DNA of 64,000 nt, taken from Aliidongia sp035943795 (GTDB lineage Bacteria > Pseudomonadota > Alphaproteobacteria > ATCC43930 > CGMCC-115725). The stretch lies in the NCBI RefSeq assembly GCF_035943795.1, contig NZ_DASZBY010000140.1, positions 37,715-101,714 on the forward strand. Direction: 5' to 3'. Positions 7,923-16,566 of the stretch are shown piece after piece; position 1 is the first letter of the stretch, and the number at the start of each line of letters is the position of its first letter. A model generated the notes under the pieces. It did no database searches, had not been told where the DNA came from, and saw nothing but the letters and a program-made list of their open reading frames with translations. The position numbers were made by a program, and so were the translations under genes.

Positions 7923-10193
7923 ATGGCGGATCGCGAGACCCGGCTCGAGGCGGCGATCTCCCGGCATGGCCTCGGGCACTATGTCGAGGCCGAGGCGATC
8001 TATCGAGAGCTTCTGGCCGAGCGTGCGGATGATGCCGATGCCCTGCACCTGCTGGGCGTGCTCACGCACCAGCGCGGCCGATCGGATGACGGGCGGGCAT
8101 TGATCGAAGCGGCGCTCGCGATCGACGATACCAATCCGATCTATCACAACAATCTGGCGTCCGTACGCCTGGCCCTGGGCGATCGGGCCGGTGCCGAGAC
8201 GAGCGCTCAGCGGGCTCTGGCGCTCAGGGCCGACTATCCCGACGCGCTCGTCAATCTCGGGACGGCTCTGGTGCGATCGGGTCGGCTCGACGAAGCGGGT
8301 GGGCATTATCGGGCGGCCCTGCGATTGCGCGCCGACGATGCCGAAAGCTGGTTTCATTTCGGCAATCTGCTGGCGCTGCAAGGGCGAACCGACCAGTCGA
8401 TCGAGGTCTATCGCCAGGCCCTGTCCCTGCGGCCAGGGCACGGCGAGACGCTCGTCAATCTGGGCAACGCGCTCAAGCTCAACGGCGATCGGGAGAATGC
8501 TGCGGCCTGTTATCGGCAGGCGCTTCAAATCGATCCGTCAAGCGCGCCCGCCCTCAACAATCTGGGCAACCTGTTGCAGGCGGCGGGCCGGCTGACCGAG
8601 GCCGAAGAACTCTATCGCCGCCTGCTGGCGCTCGACCCGGACCATGCCGGCGCGCTCGGCAACCTTGGCAGCGTGCTGCAGGCACAGGCGCGGTTCGACG
8701 AGGCGATGGCGTGCTATGGCCGGGCGCTCGAGATCGCCCCCGACGACGCGGCGGCACGCCATAATCTCGCGACGGCGTTCAAGCGGCAGAATCGGCTGGG
8801 CGATGCGATCGCGGAATATCGGCGCGCGCTCGCCATCGTGCCGGATTATCCCGAGGCCTTGAGCGGGCTTGGCGCGGCACTCCAGGCGCAAGGTCGTGTG
8901 GACGAGGCCGTGCCGTTCTACGAGCGCGCGCTGACGCGGCGGCCCGATTTCCACGAGCCGCTCAATCATCTGATGTTCGCGCTCAACGCCCTTCCGGATA
9001 GTACCGGCGTCGACCTGCTGGCGGCGGCGCGGCGCTGGACCGCGGCCTGGTCCCTGGTGCCCGCGCCCGCGACGGATCGTGCCAATTCGCCCGATCCGGA
9101 TCGGCCGCTCCGCGTCGGCTATGTCTCGCCCGATTTCCGTCATCATCCCGTGGGATATTTCCTGACGGCGATCCTGGGTCACCATGATCCCGCTGCCGTC
9201 GAGATCCATTGCTACTGCAATTCCCGGATCGCCGATGACGTGACGCGACGGATCGCGGGGGCCGTCAAAGGCTGGCGCGACATCACGGCGCTCGACGACG
9301 CGTCGGCGGCAGCGTTGATCCGGGCCGACGGCATCGACATCCTGGTCGACCTGTCCGGGCACATGGCCGACCATCGCCTGCCGCTGTTCCAACACCGCCC
9401 GGCGCCCGTGCAGGTCACCTGGCTCGGCTTCTTCTGCTCGACCGGGCTCGACGCGATCGACCATATCATCGCAGACCCGACGATCATTCCGGTCGAGGCC
9501 GAGGCCTGGTACGTCGAGCGGGTCTGGCGTTTGCCCCATTGCTATCTGTGCTTCGACGGCGGAACGGTCGATGTGCCGGTCGGGCCGCTGCCGGCCGGTG
9601 CGGCCGGGCCGATCACCTTTGGGTGCTTCAATCGGCGCGACAAGATGAGCGCGCCGGCGCTTGCTGCCTGGGCGGAGATCCTGCGGCGGGTTCCGGGGGC
9701 GCGCCTGCTGCTCAAGACCGCGAGCTTCAGCGATCCCGTCACCCGGTCTGAAATGATGGCGGCATTCGCGCGGCTGGGCATCGGTGCCGAACGGCTGATC
9801 ATCGAGGGCGCGACGCCCCGGCAAGCCCATCTGGAAGCGTACCGTCGGATCGATCTGGCGCTCGATCCTTTCCCCTACACCGGCGCCACGACCTCGGCCG
9901 AGGCGCTGTGGATGGGCGTGCCGCTGGTGACGTTGCGCGGCCACACCTTCGTCGGTCGTGTCAGTGCGAGCATGCTCCAGGCGGTCGGGCGGTCCGAGCT
10001 GATCGCCGACACGGTCGAGGATTACATCGATCGTGCGGTGGCACTGGCCGCCGACCGGACGCGCCTGGCGGGTTTGCGCGACGGCTTGCGCGCAGCGACG
10101 CGTGCGGGGTTGGGCGATGGCGCGGGATTCGCGCGGTCGCTCGAAGCGATCTATCGCGCACAATGGCATGAATGGTGCCGGCCGAGACGTTGA
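7923..10193 (+). CDS. TPR protein with O-GlcNAc transferase (SPINDLY-type) domain
   Basis: The 756-residue cytoplasmic protein has about ten tetratricopeptide repeats from residues 5 to 345, many with the pattern ALNNLGNLLQAAGRLTEAEE. A C-terminal glycosyltransferase family 41 domain starts around residue 375 (RPLRVGYVSPDFRHHPVGYF) and includes DILVDLSGHMADHRL, VTWLGFFCSTGL, FGCFNRRDKMS and LDPFPYTGATTSAEALWMG. The family transfers a sugar from a nucleotide-sugar to proteins; in bacteria the targets are mostly unknown, sometimes flagellin or adhesins. I start at the ATG at 7923; upstream in-frame ATGs add only residues unlike the repeats. It appears to be transcribed alone. Confidence 0.9.
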   Translation: MADRETRLEAAISRHGLGHYVEAEAIYRELLAERADDADALHLLGVLTHQRGRSDDGRALIEAALAIDDTNPIYHNNLASVRLALGDRAGAETSAQRALALRADYPDALVNLGTALVRSGRLDEAGGHYRAALRLRADDAESWFHFGNLLALQGRTDQSIEVYRQALSLRPGHGETLVNLGNALKLNGDRENAAACYRQALQIDPSSAPALNNLGNLLQAAGRLTEAEELYRRLLALDPDHAGALGNLGSVLQAQARFDEAMACYGRALEIAPDDAAARHNLATAFKRQNRLGDAIAEYRRALAIVPDYPEALSGLGAALQAQGRVDEAVPFYERALTRRPDFHEPLNHLMFALNALPDSTGVDLLAAARRWTAAWSLVPAPATDRANSPDPDRPLRVGYVSPDFRHHPVGYFLTAILGHHDPAAVEIHCYCNSRIADDVTRRIAGAVKGWRDITALDDASAAALIRADGIDILVDLSGHMADHRLPLFQHRPAPVQVTWLGFFCSTGLDAIDHIIADPTIIPVEAEAWYVERVWRLPHCYLCFDGGTVDVPVGPLPAGAAGPITFGCFNRRDKMSAPALAAWAEILRRVPGARLLLKTASFSDPVTRSEMMAAFARLGIGAERLIIEGATPRQAHLEAYRRIDLALDPFPYTGATTSAEALWMGVPLVTLRGHTFVGRVSASMLQAVGRSELIADTVEDYIDRAVALAADRTRLAGLRDGLRAATRAGLGDGAGFARSLEAIYRAQWHEWCRPRR

Positions 10194-10274
10194 GCGAGAC
10201 GGGACGCGCCCCGTGGACGCGCCCCGCCGTCGAAGCCGATCTGCATTCAAGGTCGTCGGGTTCCCGGCGACGGT

Positions 10275-11051
10275 CTATTCCGCCGCCACGGCCTCGCGCA
10301 CCGTCTCGTCCTGGGCTTCGATCCTTTCGGTCCGGACGACCGGCAGCGCGCCCAATCCCAGCAGCCGTTCGCGGATCTCGTGCTGGTCCAGGCTCAGCAG
10401 CGCATAGCGTGGCAGTCCCTTCCACCGAGGGTCGGTAAAGCGCACCAGCCCGTTGACGCGGCGGAAACCATAGATCCTCATCGACATGTTGATGTCGCGT
10501 TCGGCCACGAGCGACACCAGGGCCGTCGGCTTCCAGCGCGCGAAGGCCATGCGGACGATCGCCTGGAACAGCAGCTTCGAGAGTGAGGATCCCTGTTTGT
10601 TGGGCCGGACCCAGAGCGCGCCCGCGAACACGACCGGCCCGCGGATCGTGGCAAGGTCGACCGCATCGACGCTGCAGCGCGCGCCCATGGGCGGTGTCGG
10701 CCCCATCAGGAAGCTGCAATCCTCGAACGCCCGGCCCAGATCGGTCGTGATTTCGCGCAAACGGCAAGCCATGGCGCCGATCGGCTCGCCATCGCCATCC
10801 CTGACCGCGATCCAGAGGCCGTTCGTCTGATCGATATGCTCGATCAGCGGATCGTAGATCGGCACCAGTTCGCCGAAGCCTTGCGCGCGAGCCGACGCGT
10901 TGAAGAGTTTCAGCGCGTAGAAGTCCGATGAGAATGTGGCCCAGAGACCGCGCGCGGCCAGATCCTGGTACATCTGTCCGTCCAACCGGTCGATGGCGGA
11001 GAATTCCGATAAGGTAAGTCCGCAATTAGCGACGAGAAATTCCGTATGCAT
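10275..11051 (-). CDS. GNAT-like protein of unknown function
   Basis: The 258-residue protein contains a stretch resembling an acetyltransferase fold: ALWVRPNKQGSSLSKLLFQA, where the acetyl-CoA loop would be, followed by MAFARWKPTALVSLVAE and RIYGFRRVNGLVRFTD. The first half (DPLIEHIDQTNGLWIAVRDG, then EPIGAMACRLREI) also fits GNAT strands. I do not recognise a characterised family and cannot name a substrate. AAGGGA precedes the ATG at 11051. The gene lies about 100 bases downstream of the XRE regulator at 11153-12130 on the same strand, which suggests joint expression. The LuxI family shares this fold, but its signature residues are not evident. Confidence 0.6.
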   Translation of the reverse strand: MHTEFLVANCGLTLSEFSAIDRLDGQMYQDLAARGLWATFSSDFYALKLFNASARAQGFGELVPIYDPLIEHIDQTNGLWIAVRDGDGEPIGAMACRLREITTDLGRAFEDCSFLMGPTPPMGARCSVDAVDLATIRGPVVFAGALWVRPNKQGSSLSKLLFQAIVRMAFARWKPTALVSLVAERDINMSMRIYGFRRVNGLVRFTDPRWKGLPRYALLSLDQHEIRERLLGLGALPVVRTERIEAQDETVREAVAAE

Positions 11052-11152
11052 GATGGATCCCTTGTCCAGGTTGAGAACGGACGAAGGATGCACGCAACTA
11101 TCGCTCGCAGAAATCCAATCGACACCCGGGGCCGCACATCAATGGGCGCGTT

Positions 11153-12130
11153 TTATTTCGGCGCCTGAAGTGCCGGCGAGCCCACCACAAGTCCAGATCG
11201 CGGAAACCAGAATGCCGCTCGCTTATAGGTTACGCGATGGACGCCGGAATCGAAGGTGACCAATCGGTGCGTCACTTGTCCTGTCCGGGTGGCATCGACG
11301 AGAGCTTCGTGGGCTAACCGAGTATATTCGGGCGGAGCGGCCAGCTCGAATATTTCTCGGCCGATCACGGCGCGACGCTGCTCTTCGGTCCAGAACACCG
11401 TCCCATCGCCGATATGACGGACCTTGATGGCACTATCATAGATGCTGACGAGCTGCGACAGGCCCAGGTCGGCCAGATGGTCGAGAAAGCCGAAGGTCAG
11501 TTCCCCATTGCAGTGACGCCAGGTCTCCATCAACTGCGCATGGCGGTCGTCGGCCGCATCCGCGCCCAGTGCTTCGTGCCGTTCGATCCGGCCGCAGAAA
11601 ACCTTGAGGTCCTCGATGCTGCGTTCCGACACCTGATGCGGTTGGGCGGAGCCCGGCATGGCAGGGCGAAGCGGTGCGCCTGCGACGTTCAGCAGGCTGC
11701 GGGCCAAGTCGACGATATCGTCATGTCGGCCGAGCGCATCCTGCTGGCGCAACTGCGCGGCGAGATGGTCTGCAGTATCGGCGGCAAGTTCGTGGGCACC
11801 GGCTTCGATCAGCTTCGAAAGCGCGGCCAACAGATCGGTGAACGGCGTGCCGACCCGTTCTCCGATGTCGAACAGATCGCGTTCACTGCATCCGAGCGCG
11901 GCGGCGATCTGCCGGCGGGAGTGGATTCCGAGCCCGCGATCGCCGCGTTCGATCCGCGAAATCGTCGAAGGCGCCATGCCGGCGCGGCTGGCGAGTTCAC
12001 GGACGGTCAGGCCCCGTTGGGACCGTAGCGACCGTAGCGGGCTTTCGGACCTTTGCTCGAGGTGCGCCGGGCTGTCGGAACTGGGCACGAGAGGGTTCGT
12101 CGACCGCTTCTGCATCCCGCTGCTCTTCAT
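11153..12130 (-). CDS. XRE regulator with a PAS-like C-terminal sensor region
   Basis: The 325-residue protein starts with a polar leader and has an XRE helix-turn-helix at about residues 33-90 (RGLTVRELASRAGMAPSTIS, then GIHSRRQIAAALGCSERDLF). A helical linker follows. The C-terminal 140 residues include DLGLSQLVSIYDSAIKVRHI, VFWTEEQRRAVIGREIFELA and HRLVTFDSGVHRVTYKRAAF, a layout like a PAS-type ligand-sensing domain, although I cannot name the family. The start is uncertain: ATG at 12130 or 12115. The GNAT-like gene lies downstream on the same strand, so the pair may be a regulator with its effector enzyme. Confidence 0.7.
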   Translation of the reverse strand: MKSSGMQKRSTNPLVPSSDSPAHLEQRSESPLRSLRSQRGLTVRELASRAGMAPSTISRIERGDRGLGIHSRRQIAAALGCSERDLFDIGERVGTPFTDLLAALSKLIEAGAHELAADTADHLAAQLRQQDALGRHDDIVDLARSLLNVAGAPLRPAMPGSAQPHQVSERSIEDLKVFCGRIERHEALGADAADDRHAQLMETWRHCNGELTFGFLDHLADLGLSQLVSIYDSAIKVRHIGDGTVFWTEEQRRAVIGREIFELAAPPEYTRLAHEALVDATRTGQVTHRLVTFDSGVHRVTYKRAAFWFPRSGLVVGSPALQAPK

Positions 12131-12426
12131 TCCCGCTCTGCCGTGTGAACGGCGTTGTTGCCGCATTCAACCATTTGGGCGCCAGCAGGGCAACATGGAA
12201 GCCCTTTCCCGACGCGTCATCCGAAATTGTGATGCCACTTTGGCAATTTATGTTGCCATGGCGGATCAAATCATTTGCGTTTGCGGGAGTGCTCTCGATA
12301 TACTCACGCTATACGGGTAGGTGCGATAGTCGATTCTTCGCTCTGCTCGGCCGGGTAGTGTGACGGCCTGTCGCCGGGTCGGGCTGCCGGATCGTTCGAT
12401 ATTTTCAAGCGCGAGAGCGGCACAGC
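12131..12426. other. Intergenic region, divergent promoters
   Basis: These 296 bases are lower in G and C than their surroundings and contain no frame with coding character. They separate the minus-strand XRE regulator from the plus-strand unknown gene at 12427, so they should contain both promoters. I could not identify a specific operator. Confidence 0.45.
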
Positions 12427-12849
12427 ATGGTCGATAGCCTTCCCCACGGAACGGCCCCCGCGACAGCGCCCCACGGGCGGTCTGGCAAGCGCGGGCAGCC
12501 GATCGAGACCGGCGGGATCGCCCGGATCCTGGCGGCCCCCGATACGTCGGGCTATGTGCGCACCTGGCTGGGGGCGGCGCTCGAGCGGGATCCGATGCTG
12601 GCGTACCAGGAGGCGGCGACGCTGGTCGGCATGCTGGAATTGCTGACGTGCGGTGAGGCGCGGGCCTGGCTGGCTCCCGCCTTGGCTGCGGCGTTGGCGC
12701 AGGAGCCGGAGGCCGCCTTCACGGCGTCCCTGGAAATCGCCCAGGCCCTGAAGCCGGCGGCGATGGTGCTGCAACGGATGGAACAGGCCATGCCGGAGCC
12801 GGCCAATAGCCGCGGCGTGCCGAGCGGCCCGCGCGGCGTCGAGGAGTAG
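12427..12849 (+). CDS. Unknown small protein
   Basis: This 140-residue protein is not recognised. It is alanine- and leucine-rich and predicted largely helical, with DTSGYVRTWLGAALERDPML, EAATLVGMLELLTCGEARAW and a C-terminal EIAQALKPAAMVLQRMEQAM. No signal peptide or membrane segment is visible. Strong G/C preference at third codon positions argues that it is genuinely coding. A GAGAGCGG stretch lies before the ATG at 12427. It ends 35 bases before the stop of the convergent response regulator. Confidence 0.55.
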   Translation: MVDSLPHGTAPATAPHGRSGKRGQPIETGGIARILAAPDTSGYVRTWLGAALERDPMLAYQEAATLVGMLELLTCGEARAWLAPALAAALAQEPEAAFTASLEIAQALKPAAMVLQRMEQAMPEPANSRGVPSGPRGVEE

Positions 12850-12884
12850 GGCGGCCGGTCAGGCCTCCTCGTCCATACCTTCTT

Positions 12885-13601
12885 TCAAGCCGCGTCGATC
12901 GCGGCGGTAAAGATATAGCCCGACCCGCGCACGGTTTTGATCATGCTCGGGTTCTGCGGATCCTCTTCCAGCTTCTTGCGCAGGCGCCCGACCTGGACGT
13001 CGATCGTCCGATCGAACGGTCCCGACGAGCGGTTGCGGGCGAGATCGAGCAGGCGGTCGCGCGACAGGACCTGGTTGGCGTTGCCGACGAAGGCGGCCAG
13101 CAGATCGAACTCGCCGGTCGTCAGCCGCACTTCCTCGCCCGAAGGCGCGGTCAGCTCACGCGACGTCAGGTCCAGCTTCCAGCCGTTGAACACGGCAGAC
13201 TGGGGCGGCGCCTTGGCGGATTCGCTGCGGGCCGACGCGCGGCGCAGGACGCTTTTGACGCGCGCCAGCAATTCGCGCAGATGGAACGGCTTCGGTAGAT
13301 AGTCGTCGGCACCCATTTCGAGCCCGATGATGCGGTCGACCGTTTCGCCGCGTCCGGTCAGGATGATGATGCCGATGTCCGACTGGGCGCGCAGTTGCCG
13401 CGCCAGCGACAGGCCATCGTCTCCGGGCAGCATGATGTCGAGCAGCACCAGATCGATCTCGTATTGCTGCATGATCCGTCGCATCGACGGGCCGTCGTTG
13501 GCCGTCGATACCCGGTAGCCTTCGCCCGTCAGATAGTTATAGACCAGCTCGCAAATCTCCGGCTGGTCGTCGACGATGACGATATGGTCTGCCGCTTTCA
13601 T
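12885..13601 (-). CDS. OmpR-family response regulator, orphan
   Basis: The 238-residue regulator has a receiver domain with the acidic pair D11-D12, the phosphoacceptor D55 in LVLLDIMLPG, the conserved T in IIILTGRG and K in LPKPFH. A winged-helix DNA-binding domain follows, with LTTGEFDLLAAFV and FDRTIDVQVGRLRKKLEEDP. It belongs to the group that includes TorR- and OmpR-like regulators. No histidine kinase is adjacent, so its partner is elsewhere. I prefer the ATG at 13601 because the receiver starts there; an ATG at 13631 would add ten residues. It is divergent from the ECF sigma gene, and the two share an intergenic region of about 230 bases. Confidence 0.9.
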   Translation of the reverse strand: MKAADHIVIVDDQPEICELVYNYLTGEGYRVSTANDGPSMRRIMQQYEIDLVLLDIMLPGDDGLSLARQLRAQSDIGIIILTGRGETVDRIIGLEMGADDYLPKPFHLRELLARVKSVLRRASARSESAKAPPQSAVFNGWKLDLTSRELTAPSGEEVRLTTGEFDLLAAFVGNANQVLSRDRLLDLARNRSSGPFDRTIDVQVGRLRKKLEEDPQNPSMIKTVRGSGYIFTAAIDAA

Positions 13602-13834
13602 ATCTTCATTCGGCTCCCAGCCAATATCCACGCTCGCTCGGCGGCCACGTCTAACCCTCTGAGATCGAAAGCATCCGTCGCGAGTGTAAACCGACCTTAC
13701 TCGCTGTTACAATTCATTACGCGATAAGCGTCTTCATGACATTAAGCGATTACATGCTGCCCTTAGATTTCTGATGCGCACTGCGGGCGGGGAACGTTCG
13801 CTGCAGTGCAAAAAAAGAATTTAAGGAGATGAGC

Positions 13835-14401
13835 ATGTCCGACGTCTTCAATCGTATCGAGCTGGAAATTCCCCGACTCCGCCGGTATGCCCGAGCCCTT
13901 ACCCGTGATCCCTCGGCCGCCGACGACCTGGTCCAGGACTGCCTCGCCCGTGCGCTTGCGAAATCGCATCTGTGGCAGGAAGGCACCGATCTCCGGGCTT
14001 GGCTCTTCACTATCCTCCACAACCAGTACGTCAATACGGTGCGCCGCTCGGTGCGTGAAGGCACGGTCGTCGAAGTCAGCGATACCGAACCGACCTTGGT
14101 GGCACCCGCCGTCCAGACCAAGCGCCTCGAGCTCCGCGATCTCGAACGTGCGCTTTCCAAGCTGCCGGGCGAACAGCGCCAGGTTCTGCTGCTGGTCGGC
14201 ATGGAAGGGCTGCGTTACGAAGAAGTGGCGGAAATCCTCAGCGTCCCGGTCGGTACCGTCCGCTCGCGCCTGTCGCGTGGCCGTGATGCACTGCGCGCTC
14301 TGATGGGCGAGTCGGAAGAGGATCGGGCCGAGCGCAAGGCCGATACCGCGCCGCGCCGCAACCGGCGGTCGGAAGAAGACCTCGAAGTCAGCGCCGCCTG
14401 A
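13835..14401 (+). CDS. ECF RNA polymerase sigma factor
   Basis: The 188-residue protein has sigma region 2 (IPRLRRYARALTRDPSAADD, then DLRAWLFTILHNQYVN) and region 4 (LPGEQRQVLLLVGMEGLRYE, then VPVGTVRSRLSRGRDALR), as in group 4 sigma-70 factors. It would direct RNA polymerase to a stress or envelope regulon. The start is set by AAGGAG at 13823-13828: it abuts the ATG at 13829 but is six bases before the ATG at 13835, so translation should begin at 13835. GGAAC occurs upstream at 13791 but no matching -10 was seen. The short anti-sigma-like gene lies convergently downstream. Confidence 0.9.
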   Translation: MSDVFNRIELEIPRLRRYARALTRDPSAADDLVQDCLARALAKSHLWQEGTDLRAWLFTILHNQYVNTVRRSVREGTVVEVSDTEPTLVAPAVQTKRLELRDLERALSKLPGEQRQVLLLVGMEGLRYEEVAEILSVPVGTVRSRLSRGRDALRALMGESEEDRAERKADTAPRRNRRSEEDLEVSAA

Positions 14402-14419
14402 TCCCACGGCCTGACGAAG

Positions 14420-14677
14420 CTATCGGCCGCGCGTCGCCTCCCGACGCGCGGCCGCGATCATGTCGGCCATCACGGCCGGCACCGGCTCTTCCAGGATGTC
14501 GTCATAGAGCCGCCGCAAATCCGCTTTCTGCATCTGGTAAGCCGTCACGCGCGCATAGGCTTCGGCATCCTGTTCGAGCGCCGAAGCGACGCGGGTCGCG
14601 GCCCGGGGCGGCAGCATTTCATCGATATAGGCGTGCAGATCGTCACTGCTGACGAACAGACGGGAGATGGCCGCCAT
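14420..14677 (-). CDS. Short anti-sigma factor-like protein
   Basis: This 85-residue protein resembles the N-terminal sigma-binding part of alphaproteobacterial anti-sigma factors: DDLHAYIDEMLPPRAATRVA, then EAYARVTAYQMQKADLRRLY and EEPVPAVM. Full-length members usually continue into a membrane helix and a periplasmic domain. This one stops soon after the EPVP motif, with no membrane segment. It may therefore be a soluble antagonist or a shortened gene. The ATG at 14677 has GGAG ten bases upstream. It is convergent with the ECF sigma gene, 18 bases apart, which strongly suggests they are partners. A resemblance of LRRLYDDILEEPVP to NepR is probably superficial. Confidence 0.7.
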   Translation of the reverse strand: MAAISRLFVSSDDLHAYIDEMLPPRAATRVASALEQDAEAYARVTAYQMQKADLRRLYDDILEEPVPAVMADMIAAARREATRGR

Positions 14678-14873
14678 TGTTTTCAACTCCGAAGACGTTT
14701 TCCGTCTGACGGCCGGTGGCCCGTACACACTGATCGTATTTGATACAGTCGGTTTACAAACGGATCAATCCTTCCGAAGGTTCCAGCCGGGGCAGGGCGA
14801 GGCCCACGAGACAGGGGTGTCGCCGGGAGCTATTCTCCGGCGAATTTTCGAGGATGGTGCTGGAGGATTGCGG

Positions 14874-15362
14874 ATGCGGATGATTCTGATGGTCGCGGCG
14901 ATCGTGGCCGCGATACCGGCCGTTGTCGGTGCCGCGCGCGCGGACGAGGTGGGCGCCTTCAAGAACGACTGGACCGGCAACAAGATCGTGGTCGAAGCGA
15001 TCGCCGATCCGAAGGTGCAGGGCGTCACCTGCCACCTGACCCACTTCGATCGCAGTGTGATCGATCGTCTGCGCAAGGGGAACTGGTTCGAAGATCCATC
15101 CAATTCCTCGATCGCCTGCCGCCAGACCGGACCGATCGCGATCGGCGACATCAAGACGGACGAGTCGGGTGAGGAAGTCTTTTCCGAGCGGGCGAGCCTG
15201 GTCTTCAAATCGATCGCGGTGCGCCGGATCTATGACAAGAAGAGCGACACGCTGATCTACGTCGCCTATTCGCGCCAGGTCCAGGACGCCAGCGCCAAGA
15301 TGAGCGTGACGACGGTGCCGCTGTTCGGCACCAGCGCCACCTGGACCGGCCGCAAGCCGTGA
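14874..15362 (+). CDS. creA: CreA family exported protein
   Basis: The 162-residue protein has a signal peptide (ILMVAAIVAAIPAVVGAARA) and a mature part typical of the CreA family: VGAFKNDWTGNKIVVEAIAD, KVQGVTCHLTHFDR, SIACRQTGPI and LVYVAYSRQ-like DTLIYVAYSRQVQDAS, with two conserved cysteines. CreA proteins are conserved periplasmic proteins of unknown biochemical role. GGAGG eight bases upstream fixes the start at the ATG at 14874. The stop overlaps the GTG start of the FAD oxidoreductase, so the two genes are translationally coupled. Confidence 0.9.
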   Translation: MRMILMVAAIVAAIPAVVGAARADEVGAFKNDWTGNKIVVEAIADPKVQGVTCHLTHFDRSVIDRLRKGNWFEDPSNSSIACRQTGPIAIGDIKTDESGEEVFSERASLVFKSIAVRRIYDKKSDTLIYVAYSRQVQDASAKMSVTTVPLFGTSATWTGRKP

Positions 15363-16474
15363 GCGAACGGGTCGGCGCGGTCGTCGCCGGCGCTGGGGTC
15401 GTCGGCCTGGCCGTCGCGCGCGCGCTTGCCCGGGCCGGCCGCGAGGTACTGGTGCTGGAGGCGGCGGACGCGATCGGCACGGAGACCTCGTCGCGCAACA
15501 GCGAGGTCGTCCATGCCGGGATCTATTACCCGAAGGGTAGCCTGAAGGCGCTGCTCTGCGTGCGGGGGCGGCGCCTGCTCTACGAGTATTGCCAATCCCA
15601 TGGTGTGCCGGTGAGCCGGCTCGGCAAGCTGATCGTGGCGACGAGCCAGAACGAGGCGCGGGCGCTCGACGGCATCGCTGCCAAGGCCTGGGCCAACGGC
15701 GTCGAGGATTTGCGACCGATCTCGGTTGAGGAAGCCTTGGCACTCGAACCGGCGCTTGCCTGCACCGGCGCGCTGCTTTCCCCCTCGACCGGCATCGTCG
15801 ACAGCCACCGGCTGATGCTGGCCTACCAGGGCGATGCCGAGGATGCGGGCGCCATGGTCGCGTTCCATGCGCCGATCCTGCGCGGGCGACCGAACGGCAG
15901 CGGCTGGTCGCTCGAGGTCGGTGGGGCGGAGCCGATGCGGCTCGACTGCGACCTGCTGGTCAATGCCGCCGGCCTCGGGGCCGTCGCCCTCGCTGGGCGG
16001 CTCGAAGGGTTGGCCGCCGGGGCGATCCCGCCTGCGTATCTGTGCAAGGGCTCCTATTATGGCCTCGCCGGCCGGCCGCCGTTCCGGCACCTGATCTACC
16101 CGGTGCCGGAGCATGCCGGCCTGGGCGTGCACCTGACGCTCGACCTGGGTGGCCAGGCGCGTTTCGGCCCCGACACGGAATGGGTCGATCGCATCGATTA
16201 CGCGGTCGATGTCGCGCGGGCCGACGGCTTTTACGCGGCAATCCGGCGCTACTGGCCCGGCCTGCCCGACGGAGCGCTGCAACCTGGCTATGCCGGCATG
16301 CGACCCAAGATCAGCGGTCCGCACGAGCCGGCCGCCGACTTCCGCATCGACGGCCCGGCGCAACATGGTCTGGCCGGGCTGGTCAACCTGTTCGGCATCG
16401 AATCGCCAGGCCTGACCGCCTCGCTCGCGATCGCGGACCATGTCGCGACCCTGGCGCGCGAAGAGTACCGATAG
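15359..16474 (+). CDS. FAD-dependent oxidoreductase, L-2-hydroxyglutarate dehydrogenase-like
   Basis: The 371-residue enzyme has an N-terminal FAD-binding Rossmann motif (VVAGAGVVGLAVARALARAG, with E35 ending the second strand) and the DAO-type fold. Family features include TSSRNSEVVHAGIYYPKGSL, GIVDSHRLM, LLVNAAGLGA and the C-terminal VNLFGIESPGLTASLAIA. These match the LhgO/L2HGDH group, which oxidises L-2-hydroxyglutarate or similar 2-hydroxyacids. Translation starts with GTG at 15359, overlapping the creA stop by four bases. The substrate is inferred from family only; glycine or sarcosine oxidase-like activity is less likely. Confidence 0.87.
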   Translation: MSERVGAVVAGAGVVGLAVARALARAGREVLVLEAADAIGTETSSRNSEVVHAGIYYPKGSLKALLCVRGRRLLYEYCQSHGVPVSRLGKLIVATSQNEARALDGIAAKAWANGVEDLRPISVEEALALEPALACTGALLSPSTGIVDSHRLMLAYQGDAEDAGAMVAFHAPILRGRPNGSGWSLEVGGAEPMRLDCDLLVNAAGLGAVALAGRLEGLAAGAIPPAYLCKGSYYGLAGRPPFRHLIYPVPEHAGLGVHLTLDLGGQARFGPDTEWVDRIDYAVDVARADGFYAAIRRYWPGLPDGALQPGYAGMRPKISGPHEPAADFRIDGPAQHGLAGLVNLFGIESPGLTASLAIADHVATLAREEYR

Positions 16475-16566
16475 GCTGTGTCGATTGGTCTAAACGGAAT
16501 AGGCGATTTCCTCTATCGCTCGACACGGGGTAGGCTCGCTCCATAATTGACGCGGTGGAGACAAAC

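Noticed and set aside
10275..11051. LuxI-type autoinducer synthase
   Set aside because: The fold may be GNAT, but conserved LuxI residues are not evident and no LuxR-type gene is adjacent.
13791..13828. GGAAC as an ECF-type -35 for autoregulation of the sigma gene
   Set aside because: No matching -10 occurs at the right distance, and a start there would leave almost no leader before the ribosome site.
14420..14677. NepR-like anti-sigma (LRRLYDDILEEPVP)
   Set aside because: There is no PhyR gene next to it, and the preceding helices match the ordinary anti-sigma N-terminal domain better.
16471..16516. Possible OxyR site before catalase (ATAG, CGAT, ATAG, CTAT)
   Set aside because: The first half-site has correct spacing, but the second is out of register (13 and 10 base gaps), so it does not fit the four-element consensus.
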